Assembly (NCBI GenBank): GCA_964370545.1
Contig: CAYJJQ010000010.1
Coordinates: 1-31,205 of the forward strand
Reading direction: 5' to 3'
Length of the DNA stretch: 31,205 nt
From: CAKOSP01 sp964370545
GTDB lineage: Bacteria; Bacillota_I; Bacilli_A; RF39; UBA660
The position numbers were made by a program, and so were the translations under genes. Shown piece after piece: positions 21,938 through 29,551 of the stretch. The notes under the pieces are model-generated. The model made no database searches. It had not been told where the DNA came from and saw only the letters and a program-made list of their open reading frames with translations. The stretch's first letter is position 1. Every line of letters starts with the position of its first letter.

Positions 21938-23581
21938 ATGAATAGTGTAAAAATAAAATATGATGGCAAGGAAATTGAGGTTCCAGAAAATTCTACATAT
22001 TATGATTTATGTAAGTCTTTAAATGTGGAAAAAAATATTATTGCTGTAAAGATAAACAATATGGTTGCAGATTTGTCTGATAAAGTTGAAGCAGGTGTAA
22101 ATGTAGATTTTGTATCAAAAGCTAGTTTAGACGGCAGACTTATTTATAAATCTGGAATTAAACATATATTTTTGGTTGCCTTGAAAAAAGTTTTTCCCGG
22201 AGCTGATATACACTATGAGCATTCAGTGCCTCAGGGTATGCTGGGTGAAATTAAATATGATAAATACTTAAGTAATGATGATCTTACGTTAATAAAAAAG
22301 GAAATGGATGAGATTATTGCTAAAGATATTAAATTTGTGAAATATAATATAAAAAGAAAAGATGCGATAGATTTTAGTAATAAAAATAAAGAATTTGAAA
22401 AAGCTGATAATATTCAAAATATTACAGATCAATTAGTAGTATTGTATGAATTAATGGGGTCATATAATTATTTTTATAGTGATATGCCATATTCAACAGG
22501 AGCTATAGACAAGTACGAAATAATTTTAATAGGTGAAAATCATATCGTATTTGTTATGCCTTCATCTAAGAATGATTATGAAATTCCTGAATATACCCAT
22601 AATTCAAAAATAATTGATACATTTATAGAAAGTAAAAATTGGTTAAATAAATTAAAAATGCCTTATATATCAAACTTGAATATTAAGGTTGGAAATGGAA
22701 AGATTAAAGATTTCATTAAATCAGATGAAATACGCTTTGATTTAAGTATAGCAACAGTATCTGCTGAAATTATGAAGAGACCTGAATTGAAATTTATTAT
22801 GATAGCAGGGCCATCTTCGAGTGGTAAAACAACAACAACGAAAAAACTGGCGGCATATTTAGAAGCAATTGGATATGATGCTATCAAAATATCAACAGAC
22901 GATTATTTTGTAAATAGAGAAGATTCACCAAGAGATGAAAATGGCGTTATTGATTATGAGTGTTTGGAAGCTATTGATCTTGAATACTTAAATAATGATT
23001 TAAAAAAATTATTAAATGGAGAGACAATTTATACACCAACATATAATTTTATATCAGGTAAAAAAGAACCTGGTACTAAACCTACTAAAATGAAAGATAA
23101 TAGTATTTTTATTATAGAAGGTTTACATTCACTAAATGATGATTTAGTTCCAAGCATAGAAAAAAAATTAAAATACAAAATATATTTAAGTCCATTTACT
23201 CCTTTAAATATAGATAGACATAACTATGTATCAACTATAGATATAAGACTTTTAAGAAGAATTGTAAGGGATAACCGTACAAGAGGTTATGGTGTTGCAA
23301 CAACAATTCAAAATTGGCAAATAGTTAGAAATGGTGAAGAAAAATATATATTCCCATTTATAAAGGAAGCAGATGTAGTAATTAATACTGCATTAGCGTT
23401 TGAAGTTGGTGTTTTAAAAGTATATATAGAACCACTATTATTAAGTGTTGGGATAACCTCTGCATATAGAGCAGAAGCAGTTAGATTACTATGTTTTTTA
23501 AAACAATTTTTTCCAATACCTGGAGAATATGTTAATAAAGATTCAATATTAAGAGAATTTATAGGAGGAAATGATGATTAG
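21938..23581 (+). CDS. TGS-domain nucleoside kinase (uridine kinase-like)
   Basis: A 547-residue two-part protein. The N-terminal 60 residues form a TGS/ubiquitin-like domain (VPENSTYYDLCKSL), followed by a region like the threonyl-tRNA synthetase second additional domain. The C-terminal half is a phosphoribulokinase/uridine kinase fold with P-loop AGPSSSGKTT (290-299), ISTDDYFVNRED and IIEGLHSLND. This fused family is common in Firmicutes and is annotated as nucleoside kinase; the substrate, presumably a pyrimidine nucleoside, is inferred. The ATG at 21938 follows AAAGGGG. Its end overlaps gap by 8 bases, so it is co-transcribed with glycolytic genes. Confidence 0.88.
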   Translation: MNSVKIKYDGKEIEVPENSTYYDLCKSLNVEKNIIAVKINNMVADLSDKVEAGVNVDFVSKASLDGRLIYKSGIKHIFLVALKKVFPGADIHYEHSVPQGMLGEIKYDKYLSNDDLTLIKKEMDEIIAKDIKFVKYNIKRKDAIDFSNKNKEFEKADNIQNITDQLVVLYELMGSYNYFYSDMPYSTGAIDKYEIILIGENHIVFVMPSSKNDYEIPEYTHNSKIIDTFIESKNWLNKLKMPYISNLNIKVGNGKIKDFIKSDEIRFDLSIATVSAEIMKRPELKFIMIAGPSSSGKTTTTKKLAAYLEAIGYDAIKISTDDYFVNREDSPRDENGVIDYECLEAIDLEYLNNDLKKLLNGETIYTPTYNFISGKKEPGTKPTKMKDNSIFIIEGLHSLNDDLVPSIEKKLKYKIYLSPFTPLNIDRHNYVSTIDIRLLRRIVRDNRTRGYGVATTIQNWQIVRNGEEKYIFPFIKEADVVINTALAFEVGVLKVYIEPLLLSVGITSAYRAEAVRLLCFLKQFFPIPGEYVNKDSILREFIGGNDD

Positions 23582-24581
23582 AGTAGCAATAAATGGATTT
23601 GGAAGAATTGGTAGAATAGCTTTTAGAGAAATGATTACTAGTAGTGACTTTGATGTTGTAGCAATAAATTCAATAGGAACTGCAGAAGAAATGGCATATT
23701 TATTAAAATATGATAGTTCACATAAATCATTTCATGAAGATTCAATTTCTTTTGATGAAAATAATATTATAATAAAAAATACTAAAAAAATAAAAATATA
23801 TAGTTTACTGAATCCTGAAGAATTACCATGGAAAGAAAATAATATAGATTTAGTTTTAGAATGTTCAGGAGTGTTTACTAAAAAAAGCGATTTAGAAAAA
23901 CATATAACTGCAGGTGCAAAAAAAGTTTTATTATCAGCACCCGCTAAAGATGATGTAAAAACAATTGTTTATAATGTTAATCACGACACTATAACTCCTG
24001 AGGATAAAATAATATCTGCAGCATCATGCACTACTAATTGTTTAGCTCCAGTACTTAAAGTTATTAACGACAATCTAACAATTGAAAAAGGTTATATGAC
24101 AACTGTTCACGCTTATACTTCTGATCAAATGGTATTAGACGGTTCTCATAAAAAAGGTATAAACGCTAGAAGAGGAAGAAGTGCTGCAGAAAATATTGTT
24201 CCTGCATCTACAGGTGCTGCTAAAGCAATTGGATTAGTAATACCTGAATTAAAAGGTAAATTTGACGGAACAAGTTTAAGAGTGCCTGTACCAGTTGGTT
24301 CTATAGTGGATATAACTTTAGAAGCAAAAAAGAATACTACAGTAGAAGAATTAAATAATTTATTTAAAACTAATCAAAATGAAACATTGAAATTTACAAT
24401 GGACCCAATAGTATCTAGTGATGTAATTGGTAAAAAATATGGATCTATTGTAGATGGTTTATCAACGTCTATTTTAGAAGTTGATGGCAAACAACTAATA
24501 AAAGTATTAACTTGGTATGATAATGAATATGGTTATACTTGCCAAATGCTTAGATGTGCAAAAAAATTATTTGAAATATAG
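23574..24581 (+). CDS. gap: Glyceraldehyde-3-phosphate dehydrogenase
   Basis: A 335-residue GAPDH converting glyceraldehyde-3-P to 1,3-bisphosphoglycerate. The Rossmann start is MIRVAINGFGRIGR. Catalytic Cys152 is in SAASCTTNCLAPV and His179 is in TTVHAYTSDQ. The residue that normally binds the NAD ribose (Asp in AIND) is Ser here (AINSIG), and the later LP pair is GS (LDGSHKK). Both changes resemble NADP-tolerant GapB enzymes. I take the second of two adjacent ATGs because AGGAGG is then five bases away, giving an 8-base overlap with the kinase. Confidence 0.96.
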   Translation: MIRVAINGFGRIGRIAFREMITSSDFDVVAINSIGTAEEMAYLLKYDSSHKSFHEDSISFDENNIIIKNTKKIKIYSLLNPEELPWKENNIDLVLECSGVFTKKSDLEKHITAGAKKVLLSAPAKDDVKTIVYNVNHDTITPEDKIISAASCTTNCLAPVLKVINDNLTIEKGYMTTVHAYTSDQMVLDGSHKKGINARRGRSAAENIVPASTGAAKAIGLVIPELKGKFDGTSLRVPVPVGSIVDITLEAKKNTTVEELNNLFKTNQNETLKFTMDPIVSSDVIGKKYGSIVDGLSTSILEVDGKQLIKVLTWYDNEYGYTCQMLRCAKKLFEI

Positions 24582-24601
24582 CAAAGTGATTTGCTTTTTT
24601 T
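24580..24601 (+). terminator. Intrinsic terminator after gap
   Basis: AGCAAA (24580-24585) pairs with TTTGCT (24590-24595) over a 4-base loop, with T-tract to 24601. The last bases of the stop codon are in the 5' arm, and the 3' arm doubles as the -35 of the pgk promoter. Confidence 0.88.
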
Positions 24602-24619
24602 CTTGTAAAAATATATAAT
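24591..24619 (+). promoter_or_regulatory. Promoter of pgk-tpi (TTGCTT-17-TATAAT)
   Basis: TTGCTT at 24591-24596, a 17-bp spacer and TATAAT at 24614-24619. The -35 lies inside the 3' arm of the gap terminator. Transcription would start about 10 bases before the pgk ATG, with GGTGA as the binding site. Confidence 0.65.
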
Positions 24620-24634
24620 GAGTATGGTGATAAA

Positions 24635-25753
24635 ATGAAAACAATAAGAGAAATAGAAGTGGAAAATAAAACAGTTATTTTAAGATGCGATTATAATGTT
24701 CCTGTATTAAATGGAGTAATAACCGATGAAACAAGAATAATAAAAAGTTTAAAAACAATAAATTATTTGTTAGAAAAGAATTGTAAAATAGTTATTTTAA
24801 GTCATTTCGGTAGAATAAAAAGCGAAAGTGATAAAAAAGATAATTCTTTATCAATAATTGCTGAAAAGTTAAGTCTTATATTAAATAAAAAAATAACCTT
24901 TTTGTCAGATTCATATAATGAGAATATTAAAGAAATTATAGATAAAACTAATAATGGGGAAATAATTATGCTTGAAAATACAAGATTTTTAGATTATCCA
25001 AATAAACTAGAAAGTAATAACGATTCTAATTTATCAAAATTTTGGGCATCTTTAGGTGATGTATTTATAAACGATGCTTTTGGCACAATGCATAGAGCTC
25101 ATGCTTCTACAAGTGGAGTAGGCCAACATATACCAAGCGCAGTTGGGTTTCTTGTGGAAAGTGAATTATCTTCTTTAGAGCCATTATTTAATATAAGAAA
25201 CAGACCGTATACAATTTTTATGGGTGGAGCAAAAGTTGAAGATAAACTTCCTATAATAAAAAAATTAATTACAAAATGTGATTATTTATTATTGGGTGGA
25301 GGAATCCTTAACTCATTTTTAAAAGCATCAGGAGAAGATGTAAAAGATTCTCTAGCAACTGGTAATGAAGAAATATTATTAGAACTTAAGGAATTGCTGC
25401 AAAAATATTCTAAAAAAATAATCATGTCTAAAAATCATGTGATGCATGAAAATAAAATACTAGATATAATACCCACTGAATACAAAGATATAATTATACA
25501 AAGTGAATTAATGTTTCTAAATGGTACAGCAGGAATGTTTGAAAATGAAGCTTTTGCTGAAGGAACCAAAACTTTACTAGATTATATTAAACAATCTAAA
25601 GCTAAAGTAATAGCAGGGGGAGGAGATACTGTAAGTGCAATAAATAAATACGACGCAGAAAAGTATTTTTCTTTTATATCTTCGGGCGGAGGAGCTACTT
25701 TAGAATACCTTGCTGATGGTTATTTAAATGCAATTAAGGAAATGGAAGAATGA
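24635..25753 (+). CDS. pgk: Phosphoglycerate kinase (short, divergent)
   Basis: A 372-residue PGK, about 20 residues shorter than usual. N-domain motifs are RCDYNVPV, LSHFGR, MLENTRF and INDAFGTMHRAHAST. C-domain motifs are GGAKVEDKLP, AGGGDTVSA and SSGGGATLEYL. The nucleotide-side motif normally W.GPMGVFE reads LNGTAGMFE, and the usual D.GP segment is DIIPTEYKD, with loss of several residues between them. The enzyme makes ATP and 3-phosphoglycerate in glycolysis. It has its own promoter and is coupled to tpi by an ATGA overlap. Confidence 0.94.
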   Translation: MKTIREIEVENKTVILRCDYNVPVLNGVITDETRIIKSLKTINYLLEKNCKIVILSHFGRIKSESDKKDNSLSIIAEKLSLILNKKITFLSDSYNENIKEIIDKTNNGEIIMLENTRFLDYPNKLESNNDSNLSKFWASLGDVFINDAFGTMHRAHASTSGVGQHIPSAVGFLVESELSSLEPLFNIRNRPYTIFMGGAKVEDKLPIIKKLITKCDYLLLGGGILNSFLKASGEDVKDSLATGNEEILLELKELLQKYSKKIIMSKNHVMHENKILDIIPTEYKDIIIQSELMFLNGTAGMFENEAFAEGTKTLLDYIKQSKAKVIAGGGDTVSAINKYDAEKYFSFISSGGGATLEYLADGYLNAIKEMEE

Positions 25754-26421
25754 AATATTTAATAATTAATACGAAAAATAATTTTTCTGATGAAAAATTA
25801 GTAAAATATATTGATAGTGTGCAAAAGTTATCTTTTGATAACATAAAAGTAATAGTGTGTGTACTAGAAAATCAATTAAATTTATTAAAAGGAAGTAACC
25901 TTATTAAAGGTTCTCAAAATTTTAATAATATTGATTTACTAAAAGAAGAAAATGTAAAATATGCGCTGTGCGGGCATTCTAGTGTTAGAATGCAAGGTAA
26001 GACAAATGAAGATATAATAAAAGATATATGTAATTTGCAGGCTAATGATATTATACCTATATTGTTTGTTGGTGAGAATAATGTGAATGAAGATCCTATT
26101 GTAACACTAAAAAATCAGCTAGAAGAAATCATATCTAATAGTAAAATTAATAGTAATTTAATTATTGCATATGAACCTGTGTGGTCAATAGGAACAGGAG
26201 ATGTTGCTTCAGTAAATCATATAAAAGAAATTCTTGCCGAAATAAAAGATTATTTAAAGAATACTAACATAACTAATTCTCCAATATTATATGGAGGTAG
26301 TATTAACTCAGAATTGATATTAGAGTATAATCAAATAAAAAATATCGATGGTTTTGTTAGTTCTACTAGTGCCGTTGATTCAAATCATTTAATTAATATG
26401 ATAACTAATATGAAAGGGTAA
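25750..26421 (+). CDS. tpiA: Triosephosphate isomerase-like protein (short, divergent)
   Basis: A 223-residue TIM, against about 250 normally. The essential residues are kept: Asn7 and Lys9 (NTK), His76 in CGHSSVR and Glu142 in AYEPVWSIGTG (loop 6 intact). GGSI appears near the end. Departures are GHSERR to GHSSVR, losing the conserved Glu next to the catalytic His region, and CVGE to FVGE. The GAFTGE segment between the QN element and GHS is also missing. Position after pgk supports the call. It interconverts dihydroxyacetone phosphate and glyceraldehyde-3-P. A weaker enzyme, or a second copy elsewhere, is possible. Confidence 0.88.
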   Translation: MKYLIINTKNNFSDEKLVKYIDSVQKLSFDNIKVIVCVLENQLNLLKGSNLIKGSQNFNNIDLLKEENVKYALCGHSSVRMQGKTNEDIIKDICNLQANDIIPILFVGENNVNEDPIVTLKNQLEEIISNSKINSNLIIAYEPVWSIGTGDVASVNHIKEILAEIKDYLKNTNITNSPILYGGSINSELILEYNQIKNIDGFVSSTSAVDSNHLINMITNMKG

Positions 26422-26439
26422 CGAGCGTTACCTTTTCTT
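26417..26439 (+). terminator. Intrinsic terminator overlapping the tpi stop
   Basis: GGTAAC (26417-26422) pairs with GTTACC (26427-26432) over a 4-base loop, followed by TTTTCTTT. The TAA stop is inside the 5' arm. Confidence 0.85.
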
Positions 26440-26483
26440 TATTTTTGACTTAATTCGTAAATATTTGACAACGCTTTACACTG

Positions 26484-26529
26484 TTCGACAAATTATCTTA
26501 TGGATTTTTGTCACATAATACTTTATAAT
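26484..26529 (+). promoter_or_regulatory. spo0A control region: 0A-box-like sites and -10
   Basis: The minus strand at 26484-26492 reads TTTGTCGAA, an exact 0A box (Spo0A operator). A second partial site TTTGTCACA is at 26507-26515 on the plus strand. A TATAAT -10 is at 26524-26529 with no good -35 at 17 bp, suggesting activator dependence. The ATG is 28 bases further. Autoregulation by Spo0A~P is known in B. subtilis and is inferred here. Confidence 0.6.
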
Positions 26530-26557
26530 GTATTTATTGCTGTAAGAAAGGGCGAAA

Positions 26558-27316
26558 ATGGAAAATATTAAACTTGTTGTTGTTGATGGTAATCAGGAAG
26601 TAACAAAAAGTATTAAGAAGTATTTTGAAGTTCGTAGTGATATAACAGTTGTACAAAATTTTGAAGATGGGGAGCAAGCAATAAAATATTTATGTGATAA
26701 CAAAGAAAGTTATGATGTAATACTAATGGATTTAATTATTCCTAAAGTAGATGGACTTAAAATTTTAGATACTCTATCTAAAAACAATATTAATAAGAAG
26801 ATAATAGTGTTAACTAGTTATAATAATGAAGATATGATTAAATCTGTATCTAAATATAACATTAACTATCTAATGGTAAAACCATTTAGTTTAGAATCTT
26901 TAGAAGATAGAATTAGAGATTTATACAAAGAAAATTATTTCGAGGTAAGTAATAAGAGAGCAAAAATAGAAGTTGAAATAAGTGAATTATTACACAATTT
27001 AGGAATTCCTTCACATATACGTGGTTATCAATATATTAGAGAAGGTGTTATGTATATGTATCATAAAAATTCTTATGTTAGTTATATAACTAAGGATGTC
27101 TATCCAGAAATAGCAATGAAATATGATACGACAGCTTCCAGAGTTGAAAGGGCTATAAGACACGCCATTGAAATCAGTTGGGATAGAGGAGATCTAAACT
27201 TGATGGAAAATTTGTTTGGGCATTCTATAGATTATAATAGAAGCAAGCCAACTAACTCAGAATTTATAAATACAATAACAGATAGAATGAAATTAAAAAA
27301 TAAAGTTGCTGCGTAG
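26558..27316 (+). CDS. spo0A: Sporulation master regulator Spo0A
   Basis: A 252-residue response regulator. The receiver (1-120) has Asp58 as the phosphorylation site (VILMDLIIP), with Thr in VLTSY and Lys in MVKPF. The acidic pocket reads VVDGN, so the second of the two usual aspartates (DD) is Gly11. The C-terminal DNA-binding domain is very well conserved: LGIPSHIRGYQYIREG, ITKDVYPEIA, TTASRVERAIRHAIE and KPTNSEFI. Spo0A~P starts sporulation. Unlike B. subtilis, it is not beside spoIVB but between glycolytic genes. AAAGGG precedes the ATG. Its stop codon lies in the terminator hairpin. Confidence 0.97.
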   Translation: MENIKLVVVDGNQEVTKSIKKYFEVRSDITVVQNFEDGEQAIKYLCDNKESYDVILMDLIIPKVDGLKILDTLSKNNINKKIIVLTSYNNEDMIKSVSKYNINYLMVKPFSLESLEDRIRDLYKENYFEVSNKRAKIEVEISELLHNLGIPSHIRGYQYIREGVMYMYHKNSYVSYITKDVYPEIAMKYDTTASRVERAIRHAIEISWDRGDLNLMENLFGHSIDYNRSKPTNSEFINTITDRMKLKNKVAA

Positions 27317-27331
27317 CAACTTTTGTTTTTT
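27302..27331 (+). terminator. Intrinsic terminator overlapping the spo0A stop
   Basis: AAAGTTGCT (27302-27310) pairs with AGCAACTTT (27315-27323) over a 4-base loop, followed by a T-rich tract to 27331. The last Val-Ala-Ala codons and the stop form the hairpin. Confidence 0.9.
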
Positions 27332-27368
27332 GTTAAAATGTGTTAAAATTAGTAAAGAGGCGAAAAAA

Positions 27369-28865
27369 GTGAAAAAAATATTAACAATTATATTCGATGG
27401 TTTTGGAGTAAGAGAAGAAGAAAATGGTAATGCTATTAAACATGCTAATATGCAAAATTTTGAAACATTATTAAAAGAGTATCCGAACACAAAACTAAAT
27501 GCATCAGAAGAATATGTAGGTTTAAAAAATGGTCAATTTGGTAATAGTGAAGTAGGTCATATGACTATTGGAGCTGGTAGACTTATTAAACAAAATGAAG
27601 TTAAGGTAACTGACTTTTTAAGTAAAGAATATGAATTAAACGATAAGTTTAATGATCTTCTAAAAGAAAAAGATAAAAACTTTCATCTTGTGGGTTTATG
27701 TTCTGATGGGGCTGTGCACTCTAATATAGAACATTTTTTAAAACTTTACGAATTACTAGTTAAAAATGAAATTACTAGTATTCATTTTCATTTAATTACA
27801 GATGGTAGAGATACTAATGTTAATGCAGGTATTGATCACATAAAAATGATAGAAGATAAAATTAAGGAATATAAAGTTGGAGATATTGCAACAATCTGTG
27901 GCAGATATTATGCGATGGATAGAGATGATAATTATGATAGAACTAAGATTTATTATGATTTAATTACTAAAGGTATTGGTATCGGAGCATTAGATCCTAA
28001 GAAAGCAATACAAAGTAGTTATGATAAAGAAATAACTGATGAATTTATAAAACCAATAATAATCAATTTAAATAATGTAATAAAAGATAATGATATAGTT
28101 ATATGGATGAATTATAGAAAAGATAGAGCAACGCAAATATTAAATGCTTTATCAAATCAAGATTATGATAACTTTAAAACCAAGCCCATGCCTAATTTAA
28201 AAGTATTTTCATTTTTGCCTACATTAAATTCACATAAGGTAATTAATTTTATAGAAGATGAAATAGTAACTAATCCTTTAGGTATATATTTGTCTAATTT
28301 AGGAATTACTCAAGCTAGAATAGCAGAGAGTGAGAAATATCCGCATGTAACATATTTTTTTGATGGCGGCTACGAAGGTAAAATAGATAAATGTACAAAA
28401 ATTGAAATTCCATCTCCAAATGTTGAAACTTATGATAAAGTGCCAGAAATGAGTGCAATTGAAGTAACAAAAAAAGTAATATCTGCTATGAAAAGCGATA
28501 TTGACTTTATTTTAGTTAACTATGCGAATCCAGATATGGTAGGACACACAGGAGACATGGACGCAACAGTAAAAGCATGTATGGCACTTGATATATGTTT
28601 AGGAAAGCTACTTGAGGAAGCTGATGATAATTTTTATAAAGTTATATTACTAGCAGATCATGGAAATGCAGATTATATGCATGATGAAAATGGTAATATA
28701 TGCACAACGCATACTACTGCTAAAGTACCATTTATAATAAAAGATACATCTATTACACTAAAAGATGGAGGAGATTTAACTATGGTTGCTCCTACGATAC
28801 TTCATTATATGGATATAGCAGTTCCAAGTGAAATGAAAGAAACAGAAGTTTTAATTAAGAACTAG
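27369..28865 (+). CDS. gpmI: 2,3-bisphosphoglycerate-independent phosphoglycerate mutase
   Basis: A 498-residue alkaline-phosphatase-superfamily mutase converting 3-phosphoglycerate to 2-phosphoglycerate using manganese. The phosphorylated Ser60 lies in GQFGNSEVGH. Metal ligands are in IFDGFG, NYANPDMVGHTGD, LADHGNADYM and CTTHTTAKVPF. The substrate-binding segment is ITDGRDT. It starts at GTG 27369 with AGAGGCG upstream; a longer in-frame ATG at 27306 is inside spo0A and its terminator. It is slightly shorter than the 511-residue B. subtilis enzyme. Separated from tpi by spo0A, it completes the lower glycolytic set except enolase and pyruvate kinase. Confidence 0.96.
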   Translation: MKKILTIIFDGFGVREEENGNAIKHANMQNFETLLKEYPNTKLNASEEYVGLKNGQFGNSEVGHMTIGAGRLIKQNEVKVTDFLSKEYELNDKFNDLLKEKDKNFHLVGLCSDGAVHSNIEHFLKLYELLVKNEITSIHFHLITDGRDTNVNAGIDHIKMIEDKIKEYKVGDIATICGRYYAMDRDDNYDRTKIYYDLITKGIGIGALDPKKAIQSSYDKEITDEFIKPIIINLNNVIKDNDIVIWMNYRKDRATQILNALSNQDYDNFKTKPMPNLKVFSFLPTLNSHKVINFIEDEIVTNPLGIYLSNLGITQARIAESEKYPHVTYFFDGGYEGKIDKCTKIEIPSPNVETYDKVPEMSAIEVTKKVISAMKSDIDFILVNYANPDMVGHTGDMDATVKACMALDICLGKLLEEADDNFYKVILLADHGNADYMHDENGNICTTHTTAKVPFIIKDTSITLKDGGDLTMVAPTILHYMDIAVPSEMKETEVLIKN

Positions 28866-28885
28866 CAATATAAAAAGAAGATAAA

Positions 28886-28990
28886 TTGGTAGTACTAGTT
28901 GAAATATCAAATAGTCATGTTCATTTAGATGCTGATGAAGCTAATGTTTTTAGATTAAAAAGAGATCATGTATTAGAATTAATTTTATAA
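28886..28990 (+). pseudogene. 34-codon remnant resembling the C-terminal motif of PduL phosphotransacylase
   Basis: A short open frame from TTG encodes VLVEISNSHVHLDADEANVF followed by RLKRDHVLELIL. It aligns without gaps to the conserved C-terminal zinc-site motif of PduL-type phosphate acyltransferases (..RHIHM.PEDAE.FGVKDGD.V.V). Both histidines of HxH are kept, but the rest of the roughly 200-residue enzyme is absent. It lies 20 bases after gpmI and just before a terminator, with a weak purine-rich stretch upstream. A decayed gene fragment is most likely; a tiny functional protein cannot be excluded. Confidence 0.4.
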
Positions 28991-28991
28991 A

Positions 28992-29025
28992 ACATAAAAT
29001 AACAACTTTTGTTGTTTTTTTATGT
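28992..29025. terminator. Long hairpin terminator before the ribosomal protein operon
   Basis: ACATAAAA plus AACAAC (28992-28999, 29001-29006) pair with GTTGTT plus TTTTATGT (29011-29016, 29018-29025) around TTTT with one T-T mismatch. With U-runs on both strands it could act in both directions. It separates gpmI and the remnant from the S10 operon. Confidence 0.85.
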
Positions 29026-29059
29026 CTAAATTTTATATCTAAAAATATTCATTTTCTGC

Positions 29060-29088
29060 TTGAAATCAGTATATTTGTGTGATATACT
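29060..29088 (+). promoter_or_regulatory. Promoter of the S10 ribosomal protein operon (TTGAAA-17-TATACT)
   Basis: TTGAAA at 29060-29065, a 17-bp spacer and TATACT at 29083-29088. Transcription should start near 29095, giving a leader of about 128 nt before rpsJ. Confidence 0.85.
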
Positions 29089-29094
29089 TATATA

Positions 29095-29215
29095 CGTATG
29101 ACTGGCTGTGATGTGCGAGGTTGCCGATACACTAGGTTAAGTTGCTAGCAATTTATCTATAAATCGGGTAATTCGTCCGGAGCAAGTATATATAAAATAT
29201 ATGCGAAAGGAGGAC
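29095..29215 (+). ncRNA. Structured 5' leader of the S10 operon (candidate cis-regulatory RNA)
   Basis: This non-coding leader is much less AT-rich than nearby intergenic DNA. It holds GATGTGCGAGGTTGCC (29110-29125), a 10-bp palindrome TTGCTAGCAA (29142-29151), CGGG...TCCGG (29165-29180) and an 8-bp hairpin at 29186-29204 immediately before the AAGGAGG. From memory, similar GTGCGAGGTTGC segments occur ahead of rpsJ in other Firmicutes. A feedback role, for example through L4, is inference only. Confidence 0.55.
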
Positions 29216-29222
29216 ATGAAAA

Positions 29223-29531
29223 ATGTCGGCAGGAAAAGTGAGAATAGTTTTAAAAGCGTTTGATCATAGATTACTTGATCTAGCAGCAGGAAAAATTATC
29301 GAAACTGTTAAAAGAACTGGGGGCGAAGTTTTTGGCCCAGTACCTCTACCAACAGAAATTGAAAAAATTACTGTACTTAGAGCTGTACATAAATACAAAG
29401 ACGCTAGAGAGCAATTTGAAAAAAGAACTCATAAGAGATTAATTGATATCAAAAAGCCTAGCAAAGAAACTGTAGATGCACTTACACATTTAGATTTACC
29501 GAGTGGTGTAGACATCAATATTAAATTATAA
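29223..29531 (+). CDS. rpsJ: 30S ribosomal protein S10
   Basis: A 102-residue S10 of normal length, first gene of the S10-spc ribosomal cluster. Conserved parts are KVRIVLKAFDHRLLD, GGEVFGPVPLPTEIEKITVLRAVHKYKD, REQFEKRTHKRLIDI and LDLPSGVDINIKL. S10 is part of the 30S head and also contacts NusB in antitermination. A strong AGGAGG is 9 bases upstream of the ATG, after a long structured leader and sigma-A promoter. rpsL-rpsG-fusA-tuf, which precede it in many Firmicutes, are not adjacent. Confidence 0.98.
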   Translation: MSAGKVRIVLKAFDHRLLDLAAGKIIETVKRTGGEVFGPVPLPTEIEKITVLRAVHKYKDAREQFEKRTHKRLIDIKKPSKETVDALTHLDLPSGVDINIKL

Positions 29532-29551
29532 GATAAGGAAGGAAAATTATT

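Noticed and set aside
27306..27368. Longer N-terminus for GpmI
   Set aside because: The extra residues come from the spo0A stop and terminator hairpin; GTG 27369 has a binding site and gives the normal KKILTIIFDG start.
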